Shown: positions 48,724 to 57,024 of the stretch, one piece after another
How the letters are laid out: every line of letters begins with the position of its first letter
How positions within the stretch are numbered: the first letter of the stretch is position 1
From: an uncultured Flavobacteriaceae bacterium
GTDB taxonomy: Bacteria; Bacteroidota; Bacteroidia; Flavobacteriales; Flavobacteriaceae
Assembly: GCA_913048115.1 (NCBI GenBank)
Contig: CAJWVI010000004.1
Span: forward strand, 1-64,000
Length of the DNA stretch: 64,000 bases
Direction: 5' to 3'
Position numbers and translations under genes: made by a program
The notes under the pieces: generated by a model
What the model saw: the letters and a program-made list of their open reading frames with translations, nothing else
What the model was told of the DNA's origin: nothing
Database searches by the model: none

Positions 48724-49803
48724 ATGCAACTAGAGCAACTTTCTTTACTGAACTATAAAAACTTCGAATCGCAGTCTTTTGCCTTCGACGCCAAGATTAA
48801 TTGCTTTGTTGGCTATAACGGGGTTGGAAAAACGAACGTATTAGACGCTATTTATCACTTATCCTTCGGAAAGAGTTATTTTAATCCTGTAACGGGGCAA
48901 AATATGCGTCATGGCACAGATTTTTTCATGATCGAAGGTACTTATCAAAAAAATGATCGGCCCGAAAAAATCAATGTGAGTGCTAAGCGAGGGAATAAAA
49001 AAATATTAAAACGCAACGGGAAAGTCTACGAGAAGTTTAGTGAACATATTGGTTTCTTACCACTAGTTATGATCTCTCCTGCAGATCGTGATTTAATTGT
49101 CGAGGGAAGCGATACGCGTAGAAAATTTATAGATGGTGTTATTTCACAAGCAGATACAAGCTACTTACAACATCTCATTAACTATAACAAAGTGCTGCTA
49201 CAACGCAACTCTTTATTAAAATATTTTGCAGCAAACCAAACACACAATCAAGACACCCTTGATATTTATGACGAGCAACTTACGCAATACGGGACTATTA
49301 TTTTTGAAAAAAGAGCTGCCTTCTTAAAAGAGTTTCTACCTATTTTCTTAGCACGTCACAAAATTATCAGCAATGGAGCAGAGGATGTTTCTCTTGTCTA
49401 CAAAAGCCAACTGGAAGATGCTACACTTTTAAGTTTGTTAAAAAACAATGTCACTAAAGACAAAATGATGCAATACACCGGCTTTGGAATCCATAAAGAC
49501 GATTTGGTCTTTGAAATTGACGGACACCCTATTAAAAAGTTTGGTTCTCAAGGACAACAAAAATCATTCTTGATTGCACTTAAACTCGCGCAATTTGACT
49601 TTATAAAGCAGTTAAATGGTATTACCCCTATCCTACTTTTAGATGATATTTTTGACAAGCTTGATGAGCAGCGTGTAGCACAACTTATTAGTCTGGTTCA
49701 TGATGATGCTTTTGGACAAATATTTATAAGCGATACCCACGCCGAGAGAACCGAGGCGGTGGTCAAAGAAATTCATAAGAGTTATACGTTATTTAAATTA
49801 TAA
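48724..49803 (+). CDS. recF: DNA replication and repair protein RecF
   Basis: ABC-type ATPase that helps load RecA at single-strand gaps. The protein (359 residues from ATG 48724) starts [19 protein letters not shown], has the Walker A motif [14 protein letters not shown], the signature [20 protein letters not shown] and Walker [17 protein letters not shown]. An upstream ATG at 48634 adds 30 residues that do not match the family and lies before the TATTTTTA element at 48686-48693. A lipoprotein and a DciA-like gene follow on the same strand. Confidence 0.96.
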   Translation: MQLEQLSLLNYKNFESQSFAFDAKINCFVGYNGVGKTNVLDAIYHLSFGKSYFNPVTGQNMRHGTDFFMIEGTYQKNDRPEKINVSAKRGNKKILKRNGKVYEKFSEHIGFLPLVMISPADRDLIVEGSDTRRKFIDGVISQADTSYLQHLINYNKVLLQRNSLLKYFAANQTHNQDTLDIYDEQLTQYGTIIFEKRAAFLKEFLPIFLARHKIISNGAEDVSLVYKSQLEDATLLSLLKNNVTKDKMMQYTGFGIHKDDLVFEIDGHPIKKFGSQGQQKSFLIALKLAQFDFIKQLNGITPILLLDDIFDKLDEQRVAQLISLVHDDAFGQIFISDTHAERTEAVVKEIHKSYTLFKL

Positions 49804-49806
49804 AAT

Positions 49807-50232
49807 ATGAAACAGTATTTAATTTTTAGTTTTTTAGTGCTACTTACTTTTACTTTAACCAGTTGTCAACAAAACACTGCAGAACTAAAACAAAACCTTG
49901 CTGGCTATTGGGAAATTGAAAAAGTAACTACCTTGGAGGGAGAAACAAAAGAATTCAAGATTAGCATTATCGTAGATTATATTACCATTGAAGGCAATAC
50001 CGGAAAACGTACCAAAGTGAGTCCTCAACTTGATGGAAGCTATAAAAACAACGGCGTTGTAGAATCATTTACCATAGACGGCAGCTCTGGCGAACTTGTT
50101 TTACGCTACCAAACACCCTTGAGCGCTTGGAACGAAAAAGTAAAAAAAGCCACGAAAGAGAAACTAATTGTAGTTAATAATCAAGGCAAAGAGTATGTCT
50201 ACAAACGCTTTGAAAAACTTAATATATACTAA
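49807..50232 (+). CDS. Hypothetical lipocalin-like lipoprotein
   Basis: A 141-residue lipoprotein: signal LLTFTLTSC with lipidated Cys at about residue 20, then a β-rich domain with LAGYWEIEKVTTLEGETKEFK, resembling the lipocalin-like small lipoproteins of Bacteroidota (starting GxWxxxx). No conserved active site is visible. It begins 3 bases after recF, so it is probably co-transcribed, and is followed after 12 bases by the DciA-like gene. Confidence 0.78.
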   Translation: MKQYLIFSFLVLLTFTLTSCQQNTAELKQNLAGYWEIEKVTTLEGETKEFKISIIVDYITIEGNTGKRTKVSPQLDGSYKNNGVVESFTIDGSSGELVLRYQTPLSAWNEKVKKATKEKLIVVNNQGKEYVYKRFEKLNIY

Positions 50233-50244
50233 TAGTAAAAAATT

Positions 50245-50541
50245 ATGACAAAAAGAAACACAGAAGAGTCTACTATTGGTGATGTATTAAAAGCATTTAT
50301 CGGCAAAGGAAAGCTCGCCAAAGGCCTAGATAAAGTAGATGCTAAAAATGCTTGGCTGAATGTCATGGGGCCAGGGGTTGCTAACTACACTACCGAGGTA
50401 ATACTAGAGAGAGATATTCTCTATGTGCAATTAAGCTCTTCTGTACTGAGAGAAGAACTAAGTTACGGTAGAGAAAAAATAATACGCCTACTCAATGAAG
50501 AATTAGGTAAAAATTTAATTGACAAAGTGGTGCTTAGATAA
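50245..50541 (+). CDS. DUF721 protein (DciA-like, possible helicase loader)
   Basis: A 98-residue protein with the DUF721/DciA pattern: IGDVLKAFIGKGKLAKGLDKVDAKNAWLNVMGPGVANYT, then VQLSSSVLREELSYGREKIIRLLNEELG. In other bacteria DciA is the ancestral loader of the DnaB replicative helicase. Its place in a run after recF fits a DNA-replication role, but helicase loading is inferred from family and context. The terminator at 50565-50601 follows. Confidence 0.85.
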   Translation: MTKRNTEESTIGDVLKAFIGKGKLAKGLDKVDAKNAWLNVMGPGVANYTTEVILERDILYVQLSSSVLREELSYGREKIIRLLNEELGKNLIDKVVLR

Positions 50542-50564
50542 TTCCTTAGGGAATCTTTCAAAAT

Positions 50565-50601
50565 AAAAAAGCCGTTTATCTTTAAGATAAACGGCTTTTT
50601 T
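50565..50601. terminator. Bidirectional intrinsic terminator
   Basis: GCCGTTTATCTT (50571-50582) and AAGATAAACGGC (50584-50595) form a perfect 12-bp stem, flanked by A and T runs. It ends the recF operon and ndk, which converge here. Confidence 0.92.
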
Positions 50602-50619
50602 ATAGGGTATGTTTTAATA

Positions 50620-51039
50620 CTAAAACATGTCTCTACCTGAGAAATGAAACGCTCCTTCAATAGCAGCATTTTCATCACTGTCACTTCCATGAACAGCATT
50701 CTCTCCCATAGAGGCAGCATACAACTTACGTATTGTACCTTCAGCAGCATCTGCTGGATTGGTGGCTCCAATTAATGTTCTAAAGTCTGCAACTGCATTA
50801 TCCTTCTCCAAGATAGCTGCTACAACAGGACCACGTGTCATGTACTCAACCAACTCTCCATAAAATGGACGCTCACTGTGTACTGCGTAAAACTCCTGCG
50901 CATCTTGCGTAGTCATGTGTGATAGTTTCATAGCAACGATTCTAAAACCTGCTGCATTTATTTTATCTAAAATAGCACCAATGTGTCCTTTCTCAACACT
51001 ATCAGGCTTTAACATTGTAAAGGTTCTGTCTGTTCTCAT
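50620..51039 (-). CDS. ndk: Nucleoside diphosphate kinase
   Basis: Balances nucleoside triphosphate pools by phosphate transfer through a His intermediate. The 139-residue protein has [39 protein letters not shown] and the active-site [15 protein letters not shown], with the catalytic His. All residues of the family are present. Monocistronic, between its promoter at 51059-51066 and the shared terminator. Confidence 0.97.
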   Translation of the reverse strand: MRTDRTFTMLKPDSVEKGHIGAILDKINAAGFRIVAMKLSHMTTQDAQEFYAVHSERPFYGELVEYMTRGPVVAAILEKDNAVADFRTLIGATNPADAAEGTIRKLYAASMGENAVHGSDSDENAAIEGAFHFSGRDMF

Positions 51040-51058
51040 AATCTTTTTAAATTTTGTG

Positions 51059-51066
51059 CAAAAATA
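51059..51066 (-). promoter_or_regulatory. -7 promoter element of ndk (TATTTTTG)
   Basis: Exact TAnnTTTG on the minus strand, 19 bases before the ndk ATG. Confidence 0.6.
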
Positions 51067-51172
51067 AACTTTTATGTCACATTTTTAAGCAGAAAAGGCA
51101 AAAACTAATAGTAACAACAAGTATTTAAAATTTAATGAGGTTCGTACTTCTGTAATTAGCATGAAAAAATAT

Positions 51173-51197
51173 TAAAAAAAAGCGCTTTAGTAGCGCC
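51173..51197 (-). terminator. Orphan intrinsic terminator (minus strand)
   Basis: On the minus strand GCGCT-ACTAA-AGCGC (51182-51196) is followed by eight T residues. It lies about 110 bases upstream of the ndk promoter, so it cannot end ndk or the plus-strand genes. Confidence 0.7.
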
Positions 51198-51359
51198 AAA
51201 AAGACACTAGGGGTAGTTTATTTATCTCAAAGCAAAACTTTACAAGAAAGACCCTCAAGGTGGCCTAAAAACAAAAACAAACTCAAAGACTACCAAAAAC
51301 GAGTGAACCCTTTAAATTTTCTGAAGTAGATATTGTTATTAATTGTATCTTCGTGGCTT

Positions 51360-52370
51360 ATGAATATAGCGCTTACCTCACAAATAAAAGACCTTCTTTC
51401 TAGCCCAAAAAAATGTGTGATTATAGGTCACAAAAACCCCGATGGTGATGCCGTAGGGTCTACCCTTGGCCTTGATTTATTTTTAAAATCAATAGGGCAA
51501 AACAGTCAAGTTGTTCTTCCTAATGATTTTCCAGAGTTTTTAAAATGGCTGCCATATACAGACACCGTTTTAAATTTCGAGAAGCAAAACCAACAAGCGG
51601 TAAAAGCCATTGAGCAAGCCGATGTTATTTTTACCTTAGATTTTAATTCTTTGAGCCGCGTAGGAGATGTTCAATCTTCTTTAGAGAAAAGCAAGGCACA
51701 ATTTGTTATGATAGACCACCATCAACAACCAGATGATTATGCGTTTATCACCTATTCAGACACTAAGATGGGGTCTACCTGTGAGATGATTTTTCATTTT
51801 ATTGTTGCTTTGGATGGAGCTCAACACATTACGCCACAGATGGCCACACTACTGTATACTGGTATTATGACAGACACAGGATCTTTTAGGTTTGCCTCTA
51901 CCACAGCAGTAACACATCGTGTAATTGCCTCTTTGATGGAACATGGAGCTGAAAATGCTCAAATTCATCAAAATATATATGATACCAACTCTACTTCAAG
52001 AATAAAGTTACTAGGTATTGCCCTTGATAATCTAGTGGTTATAGAACAATACAACACCGCTTACATAACCATCTCACAAAAAGAACTTGACGACAATAGT
52101 TTTAAAAAGGGAGATACAGAGGGTTTTGTTAACTATGCACTATCGGTTTTAGGTATTGTTTTTGCCATTATCTTTATTGAAAACAAGCAGGAAAATATTG
52201 TAAAAATATCGCTGCGCAGTAAAGGTGATTTTTCTGTTAACGAATTTTCTAGAACACATTACAACGGCGGAGGGCATACCAATGCTGCAGGTGGAAGAAG
52301 CCTACTCTCCCTTAAAGAAACTGTAACGCAATTTATTAGTATATTGCCCGACTATAAAGATGTATTATAA
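51360..52370 (+). CDS. nrnA: DHH-family phosphoesterase (NrnA-like oligoribonuclease / pAp phosphatase)
   Basis: Hydrolyses short RNA oligonucleotides and 3',5'-pAp in the families studied. The protein (336 residues from ATG 51360) has GHKNPDGDAVGS, the TLDFNSLSRVGD metal motif, the name-giving DHH in MIDHHQQPDDY and the C-terminal DHHA1 loop HYNGGGHTNAAGG. ATG 51360 is preferred to the upstream start at 51333, which precedes a TATCTTCG element at 51346-51353. gldI starts 1 base after its stop. Confidence 0.93.
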   Translation: MNIALTSQIKDLLSSPKKCVIIGHKNPDGDAVGSTLGLDLFLKSIGQNSQVVLPNDFPEFLKWLPYTDTVLNFEKQNQQAVKAIEQADVIFTLDFNSLSRVGDVQSSLEKSKAQFVMIDHHQQPDDYAFITYSDTKMGSTCEMIFHFIVALDGAQHITPQMATLLYTGIMTDTGSFRFASTTAVTHRVIASLMEHGAENAQIHQNIYDTNSTSRIKLLGIALDNLVVIEQYNTAYITISQKELDDNSFKKGDTEGFVNYALSVLGIVFAIIFIENKQENIVKISLRSKGDFSVNEFSRTHYNGGGHTNAAGGRSLLSLKETVTQFISILPDYKDVL

Positions 52371-52371
52371 T

Positions 52372-52920
52372 ATGAGCCGTATCCTTAGTATAAGTTGCTT
52401 AATTATTGCCTGTATGTACAGCTGTAAAAGCCCCAAAGCAAGAGCTCCTGAAAAAACGACATCTGGTAGTTTTATTGAAGCCTCTGTGGAGCGTAATAAA
52501 CTAATTTACAAACAGGAGAAGGCCCTTATTCAAGAACTTATTAAAAAAGATAGTTTGCGTGATTATATTTCTTCAGAAAGTGGGTTTTGGTATACCATTT
52601 CGCAAAAAGACAGCAGCGCTTCTCAACAAAAACCAACACTTGGAGATCTTATTGCTTTCACCTATAACGTGAAAGACTTAAAAGGAAACTTGATTGTTTC
52701 AGCAAAAGAAAACGGAATTCAAAACTATAAAGTAGACCAATCAAACCAAGATTTAATTTCAGGAATTAGAGATGGTATCAAACTATTAAGTGTTGGAGAA
52801 CAAGCAACTTTTATATTCCCGTCATACAAGGCCTATGGATACTATGGCATTGAAAAAATACTTGGCACTAACGTACCCATTACAAGTGACATTACATTAA
52901 TATCAATAAATCAAAATTAA
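52372..52920 (+). CDS. gldI: Gliding motility-associated FKBP lipoprotein GldI
   Basis: Peptidyl-prolyl isomerase lipoprotein needed for gliding in Flavobacterium. The protein (182 residues) has a lipobox ending CMYSC, an N-terminal linker helix (KLIYKQEKALIQELIKKD) and an FKBP domain (LGDLIAFTYNV, IRDGIKLLSVGEQATFIFPSYKAYGYYG). The FKBP active-site core is partly altered, as in other GldI proteins. Start ATG 52372 lies just after the DHH gene stop. The next gene is another isomerase. Confidence 0.85.
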   Translation: MSRILSISCLIIACMYSCKSPKARAPEKTTSGSFIEASVERNKLIYKQEKALIQELIKKDSLRDYISSESGFWYTISQKDSSASQQKPTLGDLIAFTYNVKDLKGNLIVSAKENGIQNYKVDQSNQDLISGIRDGIKLLSVGEQATFIFPSYKAYGYYGIEKILGTNVPITSDITLISINQN

Positions 52921-52938
52921 TAAATTAGTTCAATTATT

Positions 52939-54045
52939 ATGAAAAGAGTCTCACTATTATTATTACTGGCATTGACCGTTGGGTCATGCCAAAACGAATA
53001 CCCAGATCTTAAAAACGGGGTATATGCAGAAATCATTACAAATAAAGGAACCTTTGTTGCTAAATTATACAACGAAGCTACCCCTTTAACAGTGGCTAAC
53101 TTTGTATCGCTTGCCCAGGGAACAAACCAGATGGTGGATGATAAGTATAAAGGGAAAAAGTTTTATGACAGTATTATTTTTCACCGTGTCATTAAAGATT
53201 TTATGATTCAAGGAGGTGACCCAACTGGAACAGGATCAGGAAATCCAGGATATAAATTCCCTGATGAAATTGTACCAGCCCTTGTACATGACAAAAAAGG
53301 AATCTTATCTATGGCAAATAGTGGTCCTGGCACAAACGGCAGTCAGTTCTTTGTAACTTTAAAAGAAACTCCTTGGTTAAACGGGAAACACACTGTTTTT
53401 GGGGAAGTAGTAATTGGTGAAGAAGTGGTAGATGCAATTGGAGCTGTTTCTGTTCAAAGCCCTGCAAACAAGCCTCTAGAAGACATCATCATTAAAACCG
53501 TGAATATCATTAATGTAGGAGGACAAAAAATAACTTCTTTTACAGATGCAATGACTAAAGTAGAAGAAGAAAATAAAGCGAAAGAAGCTGCGCTGTCTAA
53601 ATTTGCGGAAGGAATGAAAAATAAATTTGACACTTTAAAACAAGACGCTCAAACACTTTCTTCTGGATTACAAATACACGTAGATTCTAAAGCAGACGCA
53701 GAGCGCCCAGTAGAAGGTGTTAAAGTATTGGTTAATTACGCAGGATATCTTGCAACAACCGGAATGTTATTTGACACCAATAGAGTTTTAGTAGCAAGAG
53801 ATTACAGTGCAATAAACCCACAACGTGAAGCACAAAATGGATATGCTCCTACTTCTATGTCTTACAGTAAAGATGCGCAATTAAACCCAGGATTTCTGGA
53901 GGCATTATTAACTATGTCTATTGGTGATAAAATCACTGCCTTCATCCCTGCACATCTTGGTTATGGTGAGCGTGGTGCTGGAAATGTAATTCCACCAAAC
54001 TCAGACTTAGTATTTGAAATAGAAATTACAGAATTACAAAAATAA
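52939..54045 (+). CDS. Peptidyl-prolyl isomerase lipoprotein, cyclophilin-FKBP fusion
   Basis: A 368-residue envelope foldase with two isomerase domains. The signal ends LTVGSC (lipidated Cys at 17). Residues about 25-195 are a cyclophilin: TPLTVANFVSLAQG, FHRVIKDFMIQGGDPTGTGSG, GILSMANSGPGTNGSQFFVTL. A helical linker (KVEEENKAKEAALSKFAEG) joins residues about 255-368, an FKBP domain (VKVLVNYAGYLATTGMLFDTN, FLEALLTMSIGDKITAFIPAHLGYGERG). It follows gldI by 18 bases. Confidence 0.92.
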   Translation: MKRVSLLLLLALTVGSCQNEYPDLKNGVYAEIITNKGTFVAKLYNEATPLTVANFVSLAQGTNQMVDDKYKGKKFYDSIIFHRVIKDFMIQGGDPTGTGSGNPGYKFPDEIVPALVHDKKGILSMANSGPGTNGSQFFVTLKETPWLNGKHTVFGEVVIGEEVVDAIGAVSVQSPANKPLEDIIIKTVNIINVGGQKITSFTDAMTKVEEENKAKEAALSKFAEGMKNKFDTLKQDAQTLSSGLQIHVDSKADAERPVEGVKVLVNYAGYLATTGMLFDTNRVLVARDYSAINPQREAQNGYAPTSMSYSKDAQLNPGFLEALLTMSIGDKITAFIPAHLGYGERGAGNVIPPNSDLVFEIEITELQK

Positions 54046-54077
54046 ATAAGTTTCTATTTATTTTAAATAGCAATAAC

Positions 54078-54112
54078 AAAAATCCCGATGGAATCAACCA
54101 TCGGGATTTTTT
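54078..54112 (+). terminator. Intrinsic terminator after the isomerase genes
   Basis: AAAAATCCCGATGG (54078-54091) pairs perfectly with CCATCGGGATTTTT (54098-54111) around a 6-base loop; the A-rich side also lets it act for the converging pepD gene. Confidence 0.9.
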
Positions 54113-54195
54113 ATGTTTTTAGCTATCGCTTTTCTTCTTTAACAAGCAAGTATATTGGCCATAACTAGATGCATATTGTTTCTAGAGAAACACCC

Positions 54196-55647
54196 CTATT
54201 TTATAGGTATATTCTTTAAAATCTCTAAGACAAATTTCCAATATTTTTGAGCGCTAGAAATACTCGCGCGCTCATCAGGAGAATGTGCTCCTTTAATGGT
54301 TGGCCCAAAGCTTATCATATCCATACCTGGATAGTTTTGACCTAAAATACCACACTCTAAGCCTGCGTGACAGGCCGCAACGTTTGGTTTCTCTCCATTG
54401 ATGGATGTATACAGCTCTTCCAGTACCTTTAAAATAGGGCTGTCCATATTTGGTGCCCATCCAGGATAGTGACCACTCAAGGCTACTGTATATCCTGCCA
54501 TATCAAAAACAGCAGTTAATGTTGCCGCCATATCATCTTTGGAAGAATCTACAGAAGACCGCGTAAGGCATTTAATATTTAAAGATCCGTTTTGTAGAGA
54601 AATTTTTGCAATGTTATTTGAAGTTTCTACCAAACCTTCAATAGCTGGGCTCATTCTAAAAACACCATTATGAGCGGCGTATACTGCATTTATAAAAGCA
54701 ATTTGATCTTTAGAAGCCATTACGGTAGCAGGACTAGCTACTTTTTGTGTTTCAATGGTTAAACCTGGCTCTAACAACCTGTATTCTTCAACTAGCGCAA
54801 ATTGTGTTTTCTCCATCTGTAGTACAAACTCAGAAATATCTTCTGTCTTTACCACTACAGTAACCACACTCTCTCTAGGAATTGCATTACGTAAACTTCC
54901 ACCAGCAAGTGACGCTATATGAGCAATCTCTTTATTTGCAGCCAACAAACGATTCATCATTTTGTTAGCATTACCCAGACCTTTAATAATATCCATTCCA
55001 CTATGCCCTCCTTGTAAGCCTTTTAAGGTAATGGTATATGCCTGTCCATCTGGAGCAGAAACAGCATCATAGCTTCCTGTTGCAGTCACGTCTACACCAC
55101 CGGCACACCCTACTCCTATTTCATCGTCTTCTTCTGTATCTAGATTTAATAAAATCTCTCCTTGAAGCAAACCACCTTTAAGACCAATAGCGCCTGTCAT
55201 TCCAGTTTCTTCATCAATAGTAAACAGTGCTTCAATAGCTGGGTGAGCAATTGTATCACTATCTAAAATAGCCATAATAGTAGCCACTCCAAGGCCGTTA
55301 TCTGCACCTAGTGTTGTTCCATTAGCACGAACCCAATCCCCATCTACATACATCTGTATGCCTTGGGTATCAAAATCAAAAACAGTGTCCCCGTTTTTTT
55401 GATGTACCATATCTAAATGAGATTGCATTACAATGGCTTTTCTATCCTCCATGCCCTGGCTAGCAGGCTTTTTTATAATCACATTTCCTACCTCATCCTC
55501 TAGCGTTTCAAAACCTAAAGAGGCTCCAAAGTCTTTCATAAATTGTATGACGCGCGCTTCTTTTTTTGAAGGACGTGGCACAGCGTTTAAATCTGCAAAT
55601 TTATTCCAAAGAGGTTTTGGAGATAGGTTTCTTATAGCTTCACTCAT
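54196..55647 (-). CDS. pepD: Aminoacyl-histidine dipeptidase (PepD, M20 family)
   Basis: Zinc dipeptidase that cleaves Xaa-His and similar dipeptides. The 483-residue protein has the metal sites VMQSHLDMVHQ (His, Asp), GADNGLGVATIMAIL, TIDEETGMTGA with the catalytic Glu pair, LNLDTEEDDEIGVGCAGG and late HAGLECGILG and GPTIKGAHSPDERASI. All match PepD. Monocistronic and convergent with the isomerase gene. Confidence 0.95.
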   Translation of the reverse strand: MSEAIRNLSPKPLWNKFADLNAVPRPSKKEARVIQFMKDFGASLGFETLEDEVGNVIIKKPASQGMEDRKAIVMQSHLDMVHQKNGDTVFDFDTQGIQMYVDGDWVRANGTTLGADNGLGVATIMAILDSDTIAHPAIEALFTIDEETGMTGAIGLKGGLLQGEILLNLDTEEDDEIGVGCAGGVDVTATGSYDAVSAPDGQAYTITLKGLQGGHSGMDIIKGLGNANKMMNRLLAANKEIAHIASLAGGSLRNAIPRESVVTVVVKTEDISEFVLQMEKTQFALVEEYRLLEPGLTIETQKVASPATVMASKDQIAFINAVYAAHNGVFRMSPAIEGLVETSNNIAKISLQNGSLNIKCLTRSSVDSSKDDMAATLTAVFDMAGYTVALSGHYPGWAPNMDSPILKVLEELYTSINGEKPNVAACHAGLECGILGQNYPGMDMISFGPTIKGAHSPDERASISSAQKYWKFVLEILKNIPIK

Positions 55648-55680
55648 TTTATTGTCATTAAATCATTAAATATTCTGTGA

Positions 55681-55688
55681 CAAAGGTA
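55681..55688 (-). promoter_or_regulatory. -7 promoter element of pepD (TACCTTTG)
   Basis: Exact TAnnTTTG on the minus strand, 33 bases before the ATG at 55647. Confidence 0.6.
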
Positions 55689-55838
55689 ACCAATTTCGAT
55701 TTTTTTAAACATTGTTACTCTGTTTAAGATTCAAGAAAAACGAGTGTCATAAAACGTATCGATATGCAGACATTACAGAAATAATAAATACCTGGCACTA
55801 TTGATTTTATTTAAAGATGGTTTTAGTATTTTGCTAGC

Positions 55839-56909
55839 ATGTTTAAAAAGAAATCTACACTAATTGTTGCTTTACTACTGCCCTTGCAAATTGTATTGAT
55901 ACAGCTTTTAAAACACAGTCCATCGTTTGTAGAAAAATGGTATAGTTTGGGGCTATATCCATGGATAGGAAAAATATCTAGAAATCTTTGGGGCTGGGTT
56001 CCTTTTTCAGTAGGTGATGTTTTTTATACCCTAATTACCGTAGTAGTTATACGCTGGATTTATAAAAACTTTAAAAGCTTTAGACATGAATCCGTTCGTT
56101 TGGTATTTGAAGCAACAGCACATCTATCAGTGGTATATTTTATGTTTCATTTACTCTGGGGTTTTAATTACTACAGAGAACCATTACACAAATCTTTAAA
56201 CCTAGGAAATGATTATACCACACAAGAACTTATAGATATCACTAACAGGATTGTAAAAAAATCTAATGAGCTTCATAATTCATTAGGCTTTGCAGATAGC
56301 GTAAAAATTGATCTACCCTATTCACAAAAAGAAATGTTTGTCTTAACAGAAAATAGCTTTACAAACCTTCAAAAAACCTTTCCGAGTCTTTCTCTTGAGC
56401 CTAGAAGTATCAAAAAAAGTCTGTGGAGCCTGGGGCTTACCTATATGGGATATAGTGGGTATTTAAATCCCTTTTCTGGAGAAGCGCAGGTTAATGGCTT
56501 GATAAAATCTTATAAATATCCTGTGGTAGCATGCCATGAACAAGCACACCAACTAGGCTATGCAAAGGAGAATGAGGCCAACTTTATTGCTACCCTTGCG
56601 GCGATACATAATGATAATGATTATATTAAATACACCGGCTATATTTTTGCGTTGCGATATTGCGTAAACGAACTCTCATACAGAGATGAAGATAAATATA
56701 TAGAAACACTTAAGGATATACATCCTGGTATTTTGGCAAGTTATAAAGAGATGCGTGATTTCTGGAATCGCTACGACAACCCACTAGAAGAACTTTCTAA
56801 ATCTTGGTATAATTTATTTTTAAAAGCGAACAATCAACCTAAGGGCATTAAAACATATAGCTATATGGTAGCGCTTATGGTACATTATTTTGATAATAAG
56901 ACACTATAG
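55839..56909 (+). CDS. DUF3810 membrane protein with an HExxH zinc-protease motif
   Basis: A 356-residue protein with about three N-terminal membrane helices (LIVALLLPLQIVLIQLL; VGDVFYTLITVVVIRWIY; LSVVYFMFHLLWGFNYY) and a large domain beyond residue 110. Inside it lies VVACHEQAHQLGYAKENEANF: His233-Glu234-x-x-His237 with Glu244/Glu246 nearby, the arrangement of a zinc metallopeptidase. Membership in DUF3810 is known; a peptidase function is inferred from the motif. It lies between pepD and the amidohydrolase pair. Confidence 0.82.
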   Translation: MFKKKSTLIVALLLPLQIVLIQLLKHSPSFVEKWYSLGLYPWIGKISRNLWGWVPFSVGDVFYTLITVVVIRWIYKNFKSFRHESVRLVFEATAHLSVVYFMFHLLWGFNYYREPLHKSLNLGNDYTTQELIDITNRIVKKSNELHNSLGFADSVKIDLPYSQKEMFVLTENSFTNLQKTFPSLSLEPRSIKKSLWSLGLTYMGYSGYLNPFSGEAQVNGLIKSYKYPVVACHEQAHQLGYAKENEANFIATLAAIHNDNDYIKYTGYIFALRYCVNELSYRDEDKYIETLKDIHPGILASYKEMRDFWNRYDNPLEELSKSWYNLFLKANNQPKGIKTYSYMVALMVHYFDNKTL

Positions 56910-57024
56910 AAATATAAAAGAAGAAAATTAAAATTGAATTAAGGTATTTTTAACAACTAGGCACACCATAGTAATATTGATAATTTAGTATATTAACAAC
57001 AAAAAAAAGAAACTCTACAAAATC

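Larger units (their letters stand above)
51040..51359. other. Long intergenic region with an orphan terminator
   Basis: The gap holds the ndk -7 element (minus strand, 51059-51066), a minus-strand terminator at 51173-51197 and a TATCTTCG element at 51346-51353 for the plus-strand DHH gene. No open frame of note is present. The terminator has no known gene upstream of it on its own strand. Confidence 0.6.
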
